The notes under the pieces: generated by a model
The model's database searches: none
Seen by the model: only the letters and a program-made list of their open reading frames with translations
Told to the model about the DNA's origin: nothing
Source: an uncultured Lachnospiraceae bacterium
GTDB lineage: Bacteria > Bacillota > Clostridia > Lachnospirales > Lachnospiraceae
Length of the DNA stretch: 64,000 nt
Assembly: GCA_910577275.1 (NCBI GenBank)
Contig: CAJTMW010000019.1
Coordinates: 5,377-69,376, forward strand
Direction: 5' to 3'
Part shown: positions 14,854 through 24,751 of the stretch, one piece after another
Layout: each line of letters starts with the position of its first letter
Numbering within the stretch: position 1 is the first letter of the stretch
Translations under genes and position numbers: made by a program

Positions 14854-17149
14854 AATTCTGGATAAGGTCAGAAGCTATGGAGAGCAGATGGCGGCGCTTT
14901 CTGATGGAGAACTTTCCCATCTTACTGTGACATTTAAGGAGCGGCTGGCGGAAGGGGAAACTCTGGACGACATTCTGCCGGAAGCGTTTGCGGCAATATG
15001 TGAAGCAGATTACCGGATTCTGGGAATGGCGCCCTTTGACGTACAGATTTTAGGAGGGATTGCCCTGCATCAGGGATGCCTTGCGGAGATGAACACCGGC
15101 GAGGGAAAGACACTGGTGGCAACGCTGCCTCTGTATTTGAATGCGCTGACAGGAAAAAGCGTTATTCTGGTGACGGCAAATGAATACCTGGCGGCAAGAG
15201 ATGCGGAGGAGATGGGGGCGGTATACCGCTTTATGGGCCTTACCGTTGCGGCAGGCGTTCCGGCGAAGGGACAGAAGGAATTCGGGAATGAGGAAAAGAA
15301 AATCGTATATGCATCTGATATTGTATATACCACACATAGCGTACTTGGCTTTGATTATCTGATGGATAATCTGGCAAAAAAGGCGGAAGACCGTTTCCTT
15401 CGGGAATATTATTATGTGATTATCGATGAAGCGGATTCCGTGCTGCTGGATGCTGCCCAGACACCGCTTATTATTTCAGCGTCACCCCGTGTGCAGTCCA
15501 ATCTTTACGCCGTGGCGGATTTCTTTGTCACCACGCTGGAGGAAGAACGGGATTACATGCTGGAAGACGGGAAGGTGTGGTTTACGGAAGATGGAATCCG
15601 GTATGCGGAGACCTTTTTCCAGATTGACAATTTCTATGGAGAGGAGCACTTTGAGATTAACCGCCATGTGATTCTGGCACTCCGCGCCCATAAGCTTCAT
15701 GAGAAAGGCGAGAGCTACGTGGTGACGCCGGACGGAAAAGTACTTCTGATGGACAGCAGTACAGGGCGCGCACTGGACGGTATGAAGCTGCGCGGAGGAC
15801 AGCATCAGGCGCTGGAAGCAAAAGAGGGGGTTACGGTCACACAGGAGAGCCGTGCAGTTGCTATCGTAACATTCCAGAATTTGTTTTTAATGTTTCCGAA
15901 GCTGGCAGGGATGAGCGGAACCCTTGCGGACGCCACCGAAGAGCTACGTGATGTGTATGGCGTGGAAGTATTGGTAATTCCTCCAAACAGGCCGGCAAAA
16001 AGAGTGGATTTGCCTGACCAGTATTTCCGGAATACGAAGCGGCAGGTTCATGCGGCGGCGGCAGCCGCCATGAAGATACATCGGACAGGACGTCCTGTGC
16101 TGATTGTGGCGGCAAATATCGAGAACACGGAACAGGTATCACAGATATTCATGAGGAAGAGAATTCCTCATAATGTTTTAAATGCAAAAAATGCTTACTG
16201 GGAGGCGCAGATTGTCAGGGAAGCAGGCCAGCGGGACGCGGTAACCGTAGCCACAACGATGGCAGGCAGAGGAACGGATATCAAGCTGGGAAAAGGCGTG
16301 GAGGAGCTGGGCGGTCTTGCGGTAATAGGTATCGGACGTATGGAAAACGTGCGTATGGAGCGGCAGGCCAGAGGGCGCGCGGGCAGGCAGGGAGACGTGG
16401 GAAGCAGCCAGTTCTTTGTATCTCTGGAGGATGATGTGGTGGGGGAAAATCCCGCCTATGAAAAGTATATAGAAGAGAAAAGGCGGATTCGTAAACGAAA
16501 GCTGAAGAAAATCATCAACAAGGCACAGACTTCAGGCGAAGAATCTGCTGTCATGGGAAGGAAAACCGCCGTTGTCCACGATAAGGTAATACAGCGGCAG
16601 CGGAACTTGATTTATGCCACAAGGGATAAGCTTCTGCAGGGAGAGGAGCTGCCTCAGGAAATCATACTCCGTATGGCTGAGGGGAATATAAAGAGATTGT
16701 TATCCTCTGAGGAGGGCATCGACAGGCGTACCCTGAACCGGTATATTCTGGACAATATTTCTTATAAGATTGACAAGGCGGCGACAGAGCTGTCGCTGGA
16801 AGATAAAGAAGCGATAGAGAGATATCTTATGGAGCTGGTGCGTCAGGTATTGAAAGCGCAGGAAGAGAAGCTGTCCAATACGAAGCGAATGAACGAATTT
16901 ATGCGTGTTGCCGTGCTGAATGCCGTCGATGACGCATGGGTTGAGCAGGTGGATTATATGCAGCAGCTGCAGGCTGCCGTTTCCGGCAGGTCTACCGCTC
17001 AGAGGAACGTTTTCTTTGAGTACCAGAACGAGTCCTTTGAATCTTTCGGGAAAATGCAGGCTGCCGTTTATGCGAACGCCATGCGGAATATTTTGCTAAG
17101 CGATATCTTTCTGGACGAGGCGGGCTGGTTGCATATCCTTTTCCCGTGA
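14819..17149 (+). CDS. secA2: Accessory Sec ATPase SecA2
   Basis: 776 aa from ATG 14819. Walker A is MNTGEGKTL (Lys97) and the Walker B/DEAD-like motif is VIIDEADSVLLD. The second helicase half has TTMAGRGTDIKLG and RQARGRAGRQGD. The Cys-rich zinc-binding C-terminal tail of housekeeping SecA is missing; the protein ends at GWLHILFP. That shorter form is typical of SecA2 motors dedicated to SRRP export. A longer start at 14795 is possible but would overlap asp3 by 59 bp. The stop overlaps the reading frame of the next gene, showing continued co-transcription. Confidence 0.93.
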   Translation: MSRKRKLKKLNKILDKVRSYGEQMAALSDGELSHLTVTFKERLAEGETLDDILPEAFAAICEADYRILGMAPFDVQILGGIALHQGCLAEMNTGEGKTLVATLPLYLNALTGKSVILVTANEYLAARDAEEMGAVYRFMGLTVAAGVPAKGQKEFGNEEKKIVYASDIVYTTHSVLGFDYLMDNLAKKAEDRFLREYYYVIIDEADSVLLDAAQTPLIISASPRVQSNLYAVADFFVTTLEEERDYMLEDGKVWFTEDGIRYAETFFQIDNFYGEEHFEINRHVILALRAHKLHEKGESYVVTPDGKVLLMDSSTGRALDGMKLRGGQHQALEAKEGVTVTQESRAVAIVTFQNLFLMFPKLAGMSGTLADATEELRDVYGVEVLVIPPNRPAKRVDLPDQYFRNTKRQVHAAAAAAMKIHRTGRPVLIVAANIENTEQVSQIFMRKRIPHNVLNAKNAYWEAQIVREAGQRDAVTVATTMAGRGTDIKLGKGVEELGGLAVIGIGRMENVRMERQARGRAGRQGDVGSSQFFVSLEDDVVGENPAYEKYIEEKRRIRKRKLKKIINKAQTSGEESAVMGRKTAVVHDKVIQRQRNLIYATRDKLLQGEELPQEIILRMAEGNIKRLLSSEEGIDRRTLNRYILDNISYKIDKAATELSLEDKEAIERYLMELVRQVLKAQEEKLSNTKRMNEFMRVAVLNAVDDAWVEQVDYMQQLQAAVSGRSTAQRNVFFEYQNESFESFGKMQAAVYANAMRNILLSDIFLDEAGWLHILFP

Positions 17150-17181
17150 TACGGTGGGAAAGGACAGGGGGGAGGAACGAC

Positions 17182-19209
17182 ATGAATATCTATATTACCC
17201 GCATAAATGGATTATCCTTCAGCGACCCCGTGCAATATAAGCAGTGTATGGTAGCGGAAGCCGCATATCAGCTGGGTTGCAGGGAGATGGGATTATATCG
17301 TTATAGCTGGAGGGATGAGCCTGACGTGAGCCTGAATTCCAGAATGGATGGCATTATTGCCGGAATCAATGCCGGGGATATTGTAATCTGTCAGTTTCCC
17401 ACGGGAAACGGCTTAAGATATGAATGGTCACTGATAAATCATCTGAAAATGTACAGGAGCAGGATTGCGATTTTTGTACAGGAGGAAAATCTGTCTGCGC
17501 TTAAAAGCGCAGTTGAGTTGTACAATCAGGCGGAGGTACTAATTGTGCCGTCACCGGCGATGCGCCGGTTTTTACGGGAAAACGGAATCCGGGAGAACAT
17601 GAAATTCATTGTTCAGGAAATGTGGGATGATACTGCCAGGATGCAGTTTTTGCATAATACCGGGAGAGACAGGGAAGAGGCTTCTCTACTGCTGAAAGAG
17701 AAATTTGGCGCGGTATGGTATCAGGATGAGAATGAGCGCAGGAGCATGGAGTATAATGTGTCCTTTTCCCTTGCAAGATATCTTGCATCGGGGATTCCTG
17801 TTGTTGTTCCGGCAGGGATTTCAAATCAGGCCCTGATTGAAAACAATCATCTTGGTCTTGTGGTAAATTCGCTGAACGAGGCGGAGGCGCTGATTGACGC
17901 GATGGGCGAGGCGGAATATCAGGAGTATGTCCGCTGCACAGAACAATTTACCCCGGCTCTGAGAGAGGGATTTTATACAAAAAAATGCCTGATGGAGGCA
18001 ATGCAGGCATTTTACAGAAAGGATGCCGGAAGAATGTTGATACCGGCAAATGAATATACCCTTCCGGAATGTAAATTTGATTATGTTGTGCTGAATATTT
18101 CCTATGGCGGGAAACTGGCTTTGTCCTGGAGTTATAAGGGAGAGACGGATGGATTTCTTATATATGATAGTCTGGGGAACCTGAAATGCAGGACGAAAAA
18201 TGTACGCCAACATTACCTCCTGGTAGAAAATTCACCAACTGAAAAAGAAGACCGGCGGGGGGCTATAGATAGTGAGACGGAAAAGGGGTTTGTTGTAAAG
18301 GCTTACGTGGAAACCGGGAGAGGGCGGCTGATTGTGGCGGAATCAGAGCCAGCCTGTCTGCGAGGGAACCAATATACAGAGCCGAAGGTCAGTCTTATTA
18401 TACCGGCCTATAATGCGGAGAATTTTATTGCCAGAAGTATGGACAGCGCGTTAGCGCAATCGTTTCCTGATTTGGAGATTATTGCGGTGAATGACGGCAG
18501 TTTGGACCGGACATCGGAAATTCTGGACTGGTATGGAGCGCAGTATTCTAACGTAACTGTTATTCATCAGGAAAACGGATATGTTTCCGGGGCACGCAAT
18601 ACAGCGATAAAGCATACGCATGGAGAATATATCTGTTTTCTGGACAGTGATGATACGGTGCGTCCGGATATGGTAACAAGGTTATACGATTCTATCAGGA
18701 AAAATAATTGTGATGTTGCGGTCGGTTCCGCCTATCAGATTACCGACAAGGGTTATGAAATTTTACTGCAATATCCTATGGAAGAAGATATTGCAGTGAC
18801 AACGGATGAGTTTTTCCGGGATTATTATCTGAAGGAATGCGGATTCGGAACGGTTGTGTTTTGTAAGCTATATCGGGCATCGCTTGTGAAGGCTCATTTA
18901 TTCCCAAAGCTTTCCTATGAGGATGAGGCGTGGACGCCGGTTGTTTTATCCTATGCGGATAAAATCTGTTACCTGAACGGTTTGTTTTATGAATATGACA
19001 GACTGATTTATGACAGTTCAATTGTGCATAAAAGAAAAGTGAAATCAAAAGAAGAATTGGATAGAGATGCTTGTGCGGCAAACAGGCATTTCCTTATGAA
19101 CGGGAATCCCAAAAGGCTTGAATGGCTGAAAGCGCTGGCGGCTAAACACGGACAGGACTGGAAAGAGCTTATGCGGGAATCAGATTTGAAAGAGGGGACG
19201 GAGGGATAG
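17182..19209 (+). CDS. Nss/Gtf3-like - Fn3-like - GT2 fusion glycosyltransferase with an internal deletion
   Basis: 675 aa from ATG 17182, which has a GGGGGGAGG site. The N-terminal part (starting MNIYITRINGL) is Nss/Gtf3-like, the family that adds glucose to GlcNAc on streptococcal SRRPs. A middle region of about 100 residues (LALSWSYKGETDGFLIYD to VAESEP) looks like a fibronectin type III domain. The C-terminal domain is GT2 (VSLIIPAYNAENF, metal-binding LDSDD). Between MKFIVQEMWD and AVWYQ it lacks about 44 residues present in its paralogues, at the start of the second Rossmann half. The Nss half may therefore be inactive while the GT2 half looks complete. Confidence 0.85.
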   Translation: MNIYITRINGLSFSDPVQYKQCMVAEAAYQLGCREMGLYRYSWRDEPDVSLNSRMDGIIAGINAGDIVICQFPTGNGLRYEWSLINHLKMYRSRIAIFVQEENLSALKSAVELYNQAEVLIVPSPAMRRFLRENGIRENMKFIVQEMWDDTARMQFLHNTGRDREEASLLLKEKFGAVWYQDENERRSMEYNVSFSLARYLASGIPVVVPAGISNQALIENNHLGLVVNSLNEAEALIDAMGEAEYQEYVRCTEQFTPALREGFYTKKCLMEAMQAFYRKDAGRMLIPANEYTLPECKFDYVVLNISYGGKLALSWSYKGETDGFLIYDSLGNLKCRTKNVRQHYLLVENSPTEKEDRRGAIDSETEKGFVVKAYVETGRGRLIVAESEPACLRGNQYTEPKVSLIIPAYNAENFIARSMDSALAQSFPDLEIIAVNDGSLDRTSEILDWYGAQYSNVTVIHQENGYVSGARNTAIKHTHGEYICFLDSDDTVRPDMVTRLYDSIRKNNCDVAVGSAYQITDKGYEILLQYPMEEDIAVTTDEFFRDYYLKECGFGTVVFCKLYRASLVKAHLFPKLSYEDEAWTPVVLSYADKICYLNGLFYEYDRLIYDSSIVHKRKVKSKEELDRDACAANRHFLMNGNPKRLEWLKALAAKHGQDWKELMRESDLKEGTEG

Positions 19210-19212
19210 AAA

Positions 19213-20772
19213 GTGGCAATCTATGTATTCAGTCTTCTGGTGGGATATGCGCCCAACGGTGTGGATTATGCGCAGGGATATCGCGCCGGAATTTTGAGAA
19301 AATTTCCTTATCCGGTTCACTATATCTTTGCCGAAATACCCAGGAGACATGATATCGACTTTTATAAGGGAATTGGAATCAGAGAAGAAGAGATGCTCAG
19401 TATGCATCATTATTTTCTGAATCATTCTGCTTTACAGCTGACGGTTAAGGTAAAGGATAAACTCGAGGAATTAGAGGAAGCCCTGCAGATTACAGATATA
19501 GTTTACAGAGGGATGGAGATTCAACTGATGCGGAATGGCTCCGTTGCCGCAGCCATGGTTCCGGCTTCCGGGAATCAGGATTATTTATTGGAGATTCATT
19601 ATTTTAACCAAAGTAAGCTGATTCGCACGGAGGTATATACAGATGGACTGGCATATGCAGACTGCTTTGTGACAGCAGAATCAGAGCGGGGACCTTATGC
19701 AAAAAGAACCAGACGGATATATTATCACAGAGATGGTTCCGTTGCTTATGAGCAGATTTTTGAAGATGAGAAATTTCAGTATCTGTTTCCGGACGGCAGA
19801 ATTCTTACAAGGTCAGAGTTTATTGCGGAGTTTGTAAGGAAACTGAATCTGTCTAAGGAAGATACTGTTTTAATCGACCGTTTCGCTCAGTTTGATTATG
19901 TACAGCCGCTTTTTCAGAGAGGACAGAAAGCGAAAATGATTGCCGTTATGCACGCCGGACACTATTTTGAGGAAGGGGAGAGCGCGTATACGGTAAACTT
20001 CAATCAGGACTACAATTATCTGATGAGATATACCGGAATGATTGATGGCATTGTGGTTTCCACACAGCAGCAAAAGGAAGAATTGACGGAAAAACTTCTG
20101 GAATATGGCCGCAGTGTACCTGATATCAGGGTGATACCGGCAGGCGGGGTGGATAAACTGCGTTATCCGGATGGGGAGAGAAGGCCTTATTCTATATTGT
20201 CAGTCTCCCGAATTCAGACGCATAAAAGGTTACACTGGATTATTTGGAGTGTAATAAAAGCGCATCAGAAAAACGACAGGATTTCGCTTGACGTTTATGG
20301 GAGCGGCAGTATAGATTATCTGAATGCCTTGAAAAAAACAGTGGAAAACCATCAGGCAGGGTCTTACATCAGATTTATGGGTCATAAGGATGTGAAGGAG
20401 GTTTATAAGGATTATGAGCTGTTTATGACTGCATCGACTTTTGAAACGCTGGGGCTTTCCATTCTGGAGGCAGTTTCATCGGGCGATGCAGTGATAGGGC
20501 TGACAGTGAAATATGGAAGCCTCTTGTTGATTCACCCGGGGGAGAACGGGTATCTGATTGATTTTACGCCAGGGCATGACAGTGAGGAGGAAGAGAGAAT
20601 AATAGGGGATATGGCGGAAAGGATTGTCGAGGTTTTTGAAGACAGGGAGCGGCTGGAGAAATTCCAGGAGCGTTCTTATGGAATTGCAGAGGGATTTTCT
20701 GCTCAGATAGTCGAAGATAAATGGGGACAATTGTTGCAGGAGACAATGGAATATTGCAAGGGAGCAGATTGA
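19213..20772 (+). CDS. GtfA-like glycosyltransferase (GT4), paralogue 1
   Basis: 519 aa from GTG 19213 with a GGAGGGA site, three bases after the previous stop. The architecture matches GtfA: a short Rossmann start (MAIYVFSLLVGYAPNGVDYA), an add-on beta domain (about 70-210, with RTRRIYYHRDGSVAYEQIF), then the second Rossmann half. The EX7E motif of the GT-B active site is intact (FETLGLSILEA). In streptococci GtfA transfers GlcNAc from UDP-GlcNAc to Ser/Thr of the SRRP in complex with GtfB. The MAIYVF-type N-terminus groups it with the paralogues at 31529 and 33186 and apart from the canonical GtfA at 27382, so acceptor or donor choice may differ. Confidence 0.87.
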   Translation: MAIYVFSLLVGYAPNGVDYAQGYRAGILRKFPYPVHYIFAEIPRRHDIDFYKGIGIREEEMLSMHHYFLNHSALQLTVKVKDKLEELEEALQITDIVYRGMEIQLMRNGSVAAAMVPASGNQDYLLEIHYFNQSKLIRTEVYTDGLAYADCFVTAESERGPYAKRTRRIYYHRDGSVAYEQIFEDEKFQYLFPDGRILTRSEFIAEFVRKLNLSKEDTVLIDRFAQFDYVQPLFQRGQKAKMIAVMHAGHYFEEGESAYTVNFNQDYNYLMRYTGMIDGIVVSTQQQKEELTEKLLEYGRSVPDIRVIPAGGVDKLRYPDGERRPYSILSVSRIQTHKRLHWIIWSVIKAHQKNDRISLDVYGSGSIDYLNALKKTVENHQAGSYIRFMGHKDVKEVYKDYELFMTASTFETLGLSILEAVSSGDAVIGLTVKYGSLLLIHPGENGYLIDFTPGHDSEEEERIIGDMAERIVEVFEDRERLEKFQERSYGIAEGFSAQIVEDKWGQLLQETMEYCKGAD

Positions 20773-20773
20773 T

Positions 20774-22243
20774 ATGATTTATAGTATTCATCATTATAAT
20801 TATTGGCTCAAAGGCGGTGTGGAGATGGGGCTGGCTCACCGGGCAAAGATTTTTCGAAATTTAGGTCTGGATGCGAAATTCGTCTTTGCAACTACTTTTC
20901 CCGAGCATAATATCTGGGATGAAACAGAACAGATGGGATTTTTGGATTCAGAGGTCTTGTGGATGTATGGCTTTTTTACTGACTGTAAGCCTTCTCCGGT
21001 CACTTATACGTTGGAGCAGTTAGAAAATACTTTCGGGGAAGAAGATTACATTTTTTCAAGGGACGGCATGACGGCAAAGTATCAGTTTCCAGATTTAAAT
21101 GCTTACTATGTAGTGTTTTTGACAGATGAAATAAGTGATTTTGTACACAGAGTTGTGATGGTTTCCAACGGTTGTCTGGTAAGAAAGGATTATTATACTT
21201 ATTGCAGGATTTATACGGAGTATTTTACCCCTGTGAACGGGCAGGCTTATTTGTACCAGAGAAAGTTTTTTAATGAAGATGGAAGCATAGCCTATGAAGA
21301 GCTGGCAGAGGGAGGGACAATACTTTATAAATTCCCAGACAGATTGCTTTATTCTCGGGAAGAACTGGCAGGATATATGATGTCCGGTTTGCAGCTTACG
21401 GAGGAAGACGTGGTTTTGATTGACGGCGAATGGGGATTTATAGATAAGACGGCTTTCATACAAAGCGCGTTCCCGGCAAGGATAGGGTTTATCGCTCATT
21501 TAAACCATTTCAAATTTAGTGATGAAGATTTTATTTTGTGGAATGAAGCTTATGAGTCCGTCTTTTCCCATCCGGAAAAAATCAGCTTCTTTGTGACGAA
21601 TACGGAGGTACAGAGCAAGCTTCTTAAGGAGCAGCTTCAGTATTATAAAGGTATCGACTGCAGGGTTGAGACAATTCCGGTGGCATGTCTGGATAAAATC
21701 CGTAGGCCCCGGAAGGCCAGAAAGAAGTATTCTCTTATGACTGCAGGACGGTTTGAGGCTGATAAACGCACGGGCTGGGCGGTTGAAGCGGCAGTGATGG
21801 CGCGAAAAGAGATTCCGGAGCTGACTCTGGATATTTACGGCGAGGGAGAGGAAAGAGATAAATTGCAGAAGCTGATTGATGAACTGAATTGCAGCGGCTA
21901 TGTGCGTCTGTGCGGTTTTCAGAAGCTGGATGATATTTACCAAAACTATGAGGCATATGTTTCGGCGTCATATGGCGAGACTTTTGGGATAACCTTGCTG
22001 GAGGCAATCGGTTTCGGGCTTCCTGTTGTGGGATTCGACAGTCCATATGGAATACAGAACTTTGTTGATGAAGGGGGGAATGGATTCAGGATTTCCGATA
22101 TGTCAGTAAGCGGGCTGGCTGATGGAATTATCCGGCTTTTTAAGGAAGCGGATTTGGAGGCATTTCGAAAACACTCTTATAAAAAGGCGAGACGTTATCT
22201 GGAAACGGAAGTAGAGAAAAAATGGAGGGAGATACTGGCATGA
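20774..22243 (+). CDS. GtfA-like glycosyltransferase (GT4), paralogue 2
   Basis: 489 aa, ATG 20774 directly after the previous stop with AAGGGAG upstream. The N-terminus MIYSIHHYNYWLKGGVEMG replaces the canonical SSGVEYAQ segment, a feature shared with paralogue 3 (23282). The add-on beta domain includes RKDYYTYCRIYTEYF and the EX7E motif is GETFGITLLEA. The family catalyses the first O-linked GlcNAc on Ser-rich repeats with a GtfB partner. No GtfB gene follows directly; an Nss gene does, so it may share a GtfB from further down. Confidence 0.87.
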   Translation: MIYSIHHYNYWLKGGVEMGLAHRAKIFRNLGLDAKFVFATTFPEHNIWDETEQMGFLDSEVLWMYGFFTDCKPSPVTYTLEQLENTFGEEDYIFSRDGMTAKYQFPDLNAYYVVFLTDEISDFVHRVVMVSNGCLVRKDYYTYCRIYTEYFTPVNGQAYLYQRKFFNEDGSIAYEELAEGGTILYKFPDRLLYSREELAGYMMSGLQLTEEDVVLIDGEWGFIDKTAFIQSAFPARIGFIAHLNHFKFSDEDFILWNEAYESVFSHPEKISFFVTNTEVQSKLLKEQLQYYKGIDCRVETIPVACLDKIRRPRKARKKYSLMTAGRFEADKRTGWAVEAAVMARKEIPELTLDIYGEGEERDKLQKLIDELNCSGYVRLCGFQKLDDIYQNYEAYVSASYGETFGITLLEAIGFGLPVVGFDSPYGIQNFVDEGGNGFRISDMSVSGLADGIIRLFKEADLEAFRKHSYKKARRYLETEVEKKWREILA

Positions 22244-23262
22244 AAGTTCATATTACAAACCTGTACGGTATAGGGGGCACAATCGGGAAAGCACAGCAGA
22301 TGACGGCGGGTATCGCGAAAAGAGACCTCCACTATAATGAGTTAGGGATATATAAGTATCCCATGGATTCCGATACGCCCGATATGTTACGGACACGGCT
22401 GGACGGTATCATAGCTTCTGTCAGCCATGGCGATATTGTCATTTTCCAGCTGCCTACATGGAACGGTATCAGATTCGATGAAACTTTTGTGTCGCATTTT
22501 AACGGTTACAGGGAACTGAAAAAGATATTTTTTATTCATGATGTGCCTCCTCTGATGGAAAAGAAAATACTTCATGAGCTGGACAGGTATATTGCGTTTT
22601 TTAACCGTGCGGATTTAATCATTGTGGCGTCTCAGAATATGGCGGATTTTCTTAAGGCACGCGGACTTGCCGTGAAAAAAATTGTGATTCAGAGGATGTG
22701 GGACGCTCTGATAGACATTGAGGGGACAAAAAAACCGGAATTCCGCAGACGGATTAATTTTACGGCAGACGTTGTATCCATACCGCGTCCGTTTGTCCGG
22801 AACTGGAATAATGACAGGGTCGAGCTGGCTGTCACGGCGGAGCCGGGAGAGTATGACTGGGCGAAAGGCAGAAATATAGATTTCCTTGGCTGGTTTAACA
22901 ACGAAAATTCCCTTGCGGGCGCGCTCAGAAAAAGCGGCGGATTCGGCCTGCTCTGGCATGACGACCCGGTATGGCAAGAGTACATGAAATACAATACAGG
23001 CTGCAAAATCGGTACATATCTCGGGGCTGGCCTGCCGGTAATTGTTCATAACAGCGTTTCGGTGGCGGACACGATTCGGAGAAAGAATCTGGGATTGACA
23101 GTGGATTCCTTAGAGGAAGCGGCGGATAAATTGGAGCATATGACGGCGGAGGAATACAGCCGGATGGCGCAGAATGCGGATTCCTTTGGCAATCTGATTC
23201 GGAACGGGTATTTTGCAAGAAAACTGCTGACAGACGCTGTTTTTAATCTGTTGTATGAATGA
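22240..23262 (+). CDS. Nss/Gtf3-like glucosyltransferase, stand-alone
   Basis: 340 aa from ATG 22240, which overlaps the previous stop (ATGA) and follows GGAGGG. It is full-length for the Gtf3/Nss family: MKVHITNLYGIGG start, RLDGIIASVSHGDIVIFQ, FFIHDVPPLM, GGFGLLWHDD and YLGAGLPVIV. Known members transfer glucose from UDP-glucose onto the O-linked GlcNAc of the adhesin as the second glycosylation step. This is the most conventional Nss in the window. Donor specificity is inferred from the family only. Confidence 0.88.
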   Translation: MKVHITNLYGIGGTIGKAQQMTAGIAKRDLHYNELGIYKYPMDSDTPDMLRTRLDGIIASVSHGDIVIFQLPTWNGIRFDETFVSHFNGYRELKKIFFIHDVPPLMEKKILHELDRYIAFFNRADLIIVASQNMADFLKARGLAVKKIVIQRMWDALIDIEGTKKPEFRRRINFTADVVSIPRPFVRNWNNDRVELAVTAEPGEYDWAKGRNIDFLGWFNNENSLAGALRKSGGFGLLWHDDPVWQEYMKYNTGCKIGTYLGAGLPVIVHNSVSVADTIRRKNLGLTVDSLEEAADKLEHMTAEEYSRMAQNADSFGNLIRNGYFARKLLTDAVFNLLYE

Positions 23263-23281
23263 TGAAAGGAAACAAAGCGGC

Positions 23282-24751
23282 ATGATTTATAATTTCCATC
23301 ACTTTTACTACTGGCTGAAAGGCGGTGTGGAAACCGGGCAGGCATACCGGGCGAAGCTTTTCCGCAGGCTTGGACTGGAAGCGAAATTTGTGTATGCCAC
23401 TACCTTTCCCGACCGCAATATCCAGACTGAGACATCGTATCTTGGCATTTTGGATTCCGAAGTGATGTGGATGTACGGTTTCTTTACGGACTGCAGGATA
23501 TCTCCGGTTACCTATACGCTGGAGCAGCTGGAAGATTCCTTTGAGGAGAAAAACTATACATTCACAAGAGAGGAAAATACCGTAACCTATCGCTTTTCGG
23601 ATTCGGGCATTTCTTATAAGGCTTTTCTGACGGACGGGAACAGTGATTTTGTGCACCGGGTCATGATGATTTCTAATGGCTGTCTGGTGAGGAAGGATTA
23701 CTATACTTATTGCAGAAATTACTCAGAGTACTATATGCCGGTGAACGGTCAGGCGCAGCTTTATCTGAGACGGTTTTTCAATGAAAACGGAAGCGTGGCC
23801 TATGAGGAGATAGCGGATTGGGACAGGGTGCTCTATAAGTTTCCGGACAGGCTGCTTTATTCCAGAGAAGAGTTGTTGGGATATATGATGGAACGGCTGG
23901 AGTTTACGGAAGACGATGTGGTTCTTATCGACGTGGAGCCGGGAATGATAGAGAAAGCTGCTTTTATTCAGAACGCAGCGCCTGCAAGGGTTGGTCTTGT
24001 GATGCATGCGGACCATTTCTGGAATTATTATGACGACCATATATTGTGGTATGGAATTTATGAATATGCTTTTGCCCACTCTGAAAAAATCAGTTTTTTT
24101 ATCACCAATACGGACGCCCAGAGAAATCTCCTCAAAGAACAGCTTAAGAAGTACCAGGGGGCGGAGCCAGATATCAGGGCGATACCTGTGGTGGGTCTTG
24201 ACAGAATCAGATATCCGGAAAAGAACAGACGAAAGCATTCCCTTATTTCTGCGGGACGCCTTGCTCCGGAAAAGAGGATGAATCAGGCGATAGAAGCGGT
24301 GGTTATGGCGAGAGGGGAAGTACCCGACGTATCGTTGGATATCTATGGAGAGGGCGGGGAAAAAGGGAAGCTGCAGGAGCTGATTGACAGGCTTGGCTGC
24401 GGGGATTATGTGCGTCTGTGCGGATTTCAGAAGCTGGATGAAAAGTATCAGGAATATGATGCCTATCTGTCCGCTTCCTATGTGGAGACGCTGGGCGTTA
24501 CCCTGTTGGAGGCTGTCGGATCGGGGCTCCCCATCGTCAGCTATGATATGCGCTATGGGGCTCAGGCGTTTATCGATGAAGGGGAGAACGGCTACAAGGT
24601 TCCATGGGAAAACGTGGATGAACTGGCAAAAGGAATTGTCCGGCTGTTTACGGAAGCGGATATGGAAGCTTTCAGAAAGCGTTCTTATGAAAAGGCGGAA
24701 GCCTATTTGACAAAGGAGGTAGAGGAGAGATGGAAGAACCTGTTATGTTAA
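23282..24751 (+). CDS. GtfA-like glycosyltransferase (GT4), paralogue 3
   Basis: 489 aa from ATG 23282 (GAAAGGAAA upstream); an ATG at 23255 inside the previous gene is less likely. It is very similar along its whole length to paralogue 2, including MIYNFHHFYYWLKGGVETG and RKDYYTYCRNYSEYY. EX7E is intact (VETLGVTLLEA). It is the first gene of a GtfA-GtfB-GtfB' trio (23282-27392) that is repeated by the next three genes. The stop overlaps the GtfB start. Confidence 0.87.
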   Translation: MIYNFHHFYYWLKGGVETGQAYRAKLFRRLGLEAKFVYATTFPDRNIQTETSYLGILDSEVMWMYGFFTDCRISPVTYTLEQLEDSFEEKNYTFTREENTVTYRFSDSGISYKAFLTDGNSDFVHRVMMISNGCLVRKDYYTYCRNYSEYYMPVNGQAQLYLRRFFNENGSVAYEEIADWDRVLYKFPDRLLYSREELLGYMMERLEFTEDDVVLIDVEPGMIEKAAFIQNAAPARVGLVMHADHFWNYYDDHILWYGIYEYAFAHSEKISFFITNTDAQRNLLKEQLKKYQGAEPDIRAIPVVGLDRIRYPEKNRRKHSLISAGRLAPEKRMNQAIEAVVMARGEVPDVSLDIYGEGGEKGKLQELIDRLGCGDYVRLCGFQKLDEKYQEYDAYLSASYVETLGVTLLEAVGSGLPIVSYDMRYGAQAFIDEGENGYKVPWENVDELAKGIVRLFTEADMEAFRKRSYEKAEAYLTKEVEERWKNLLC

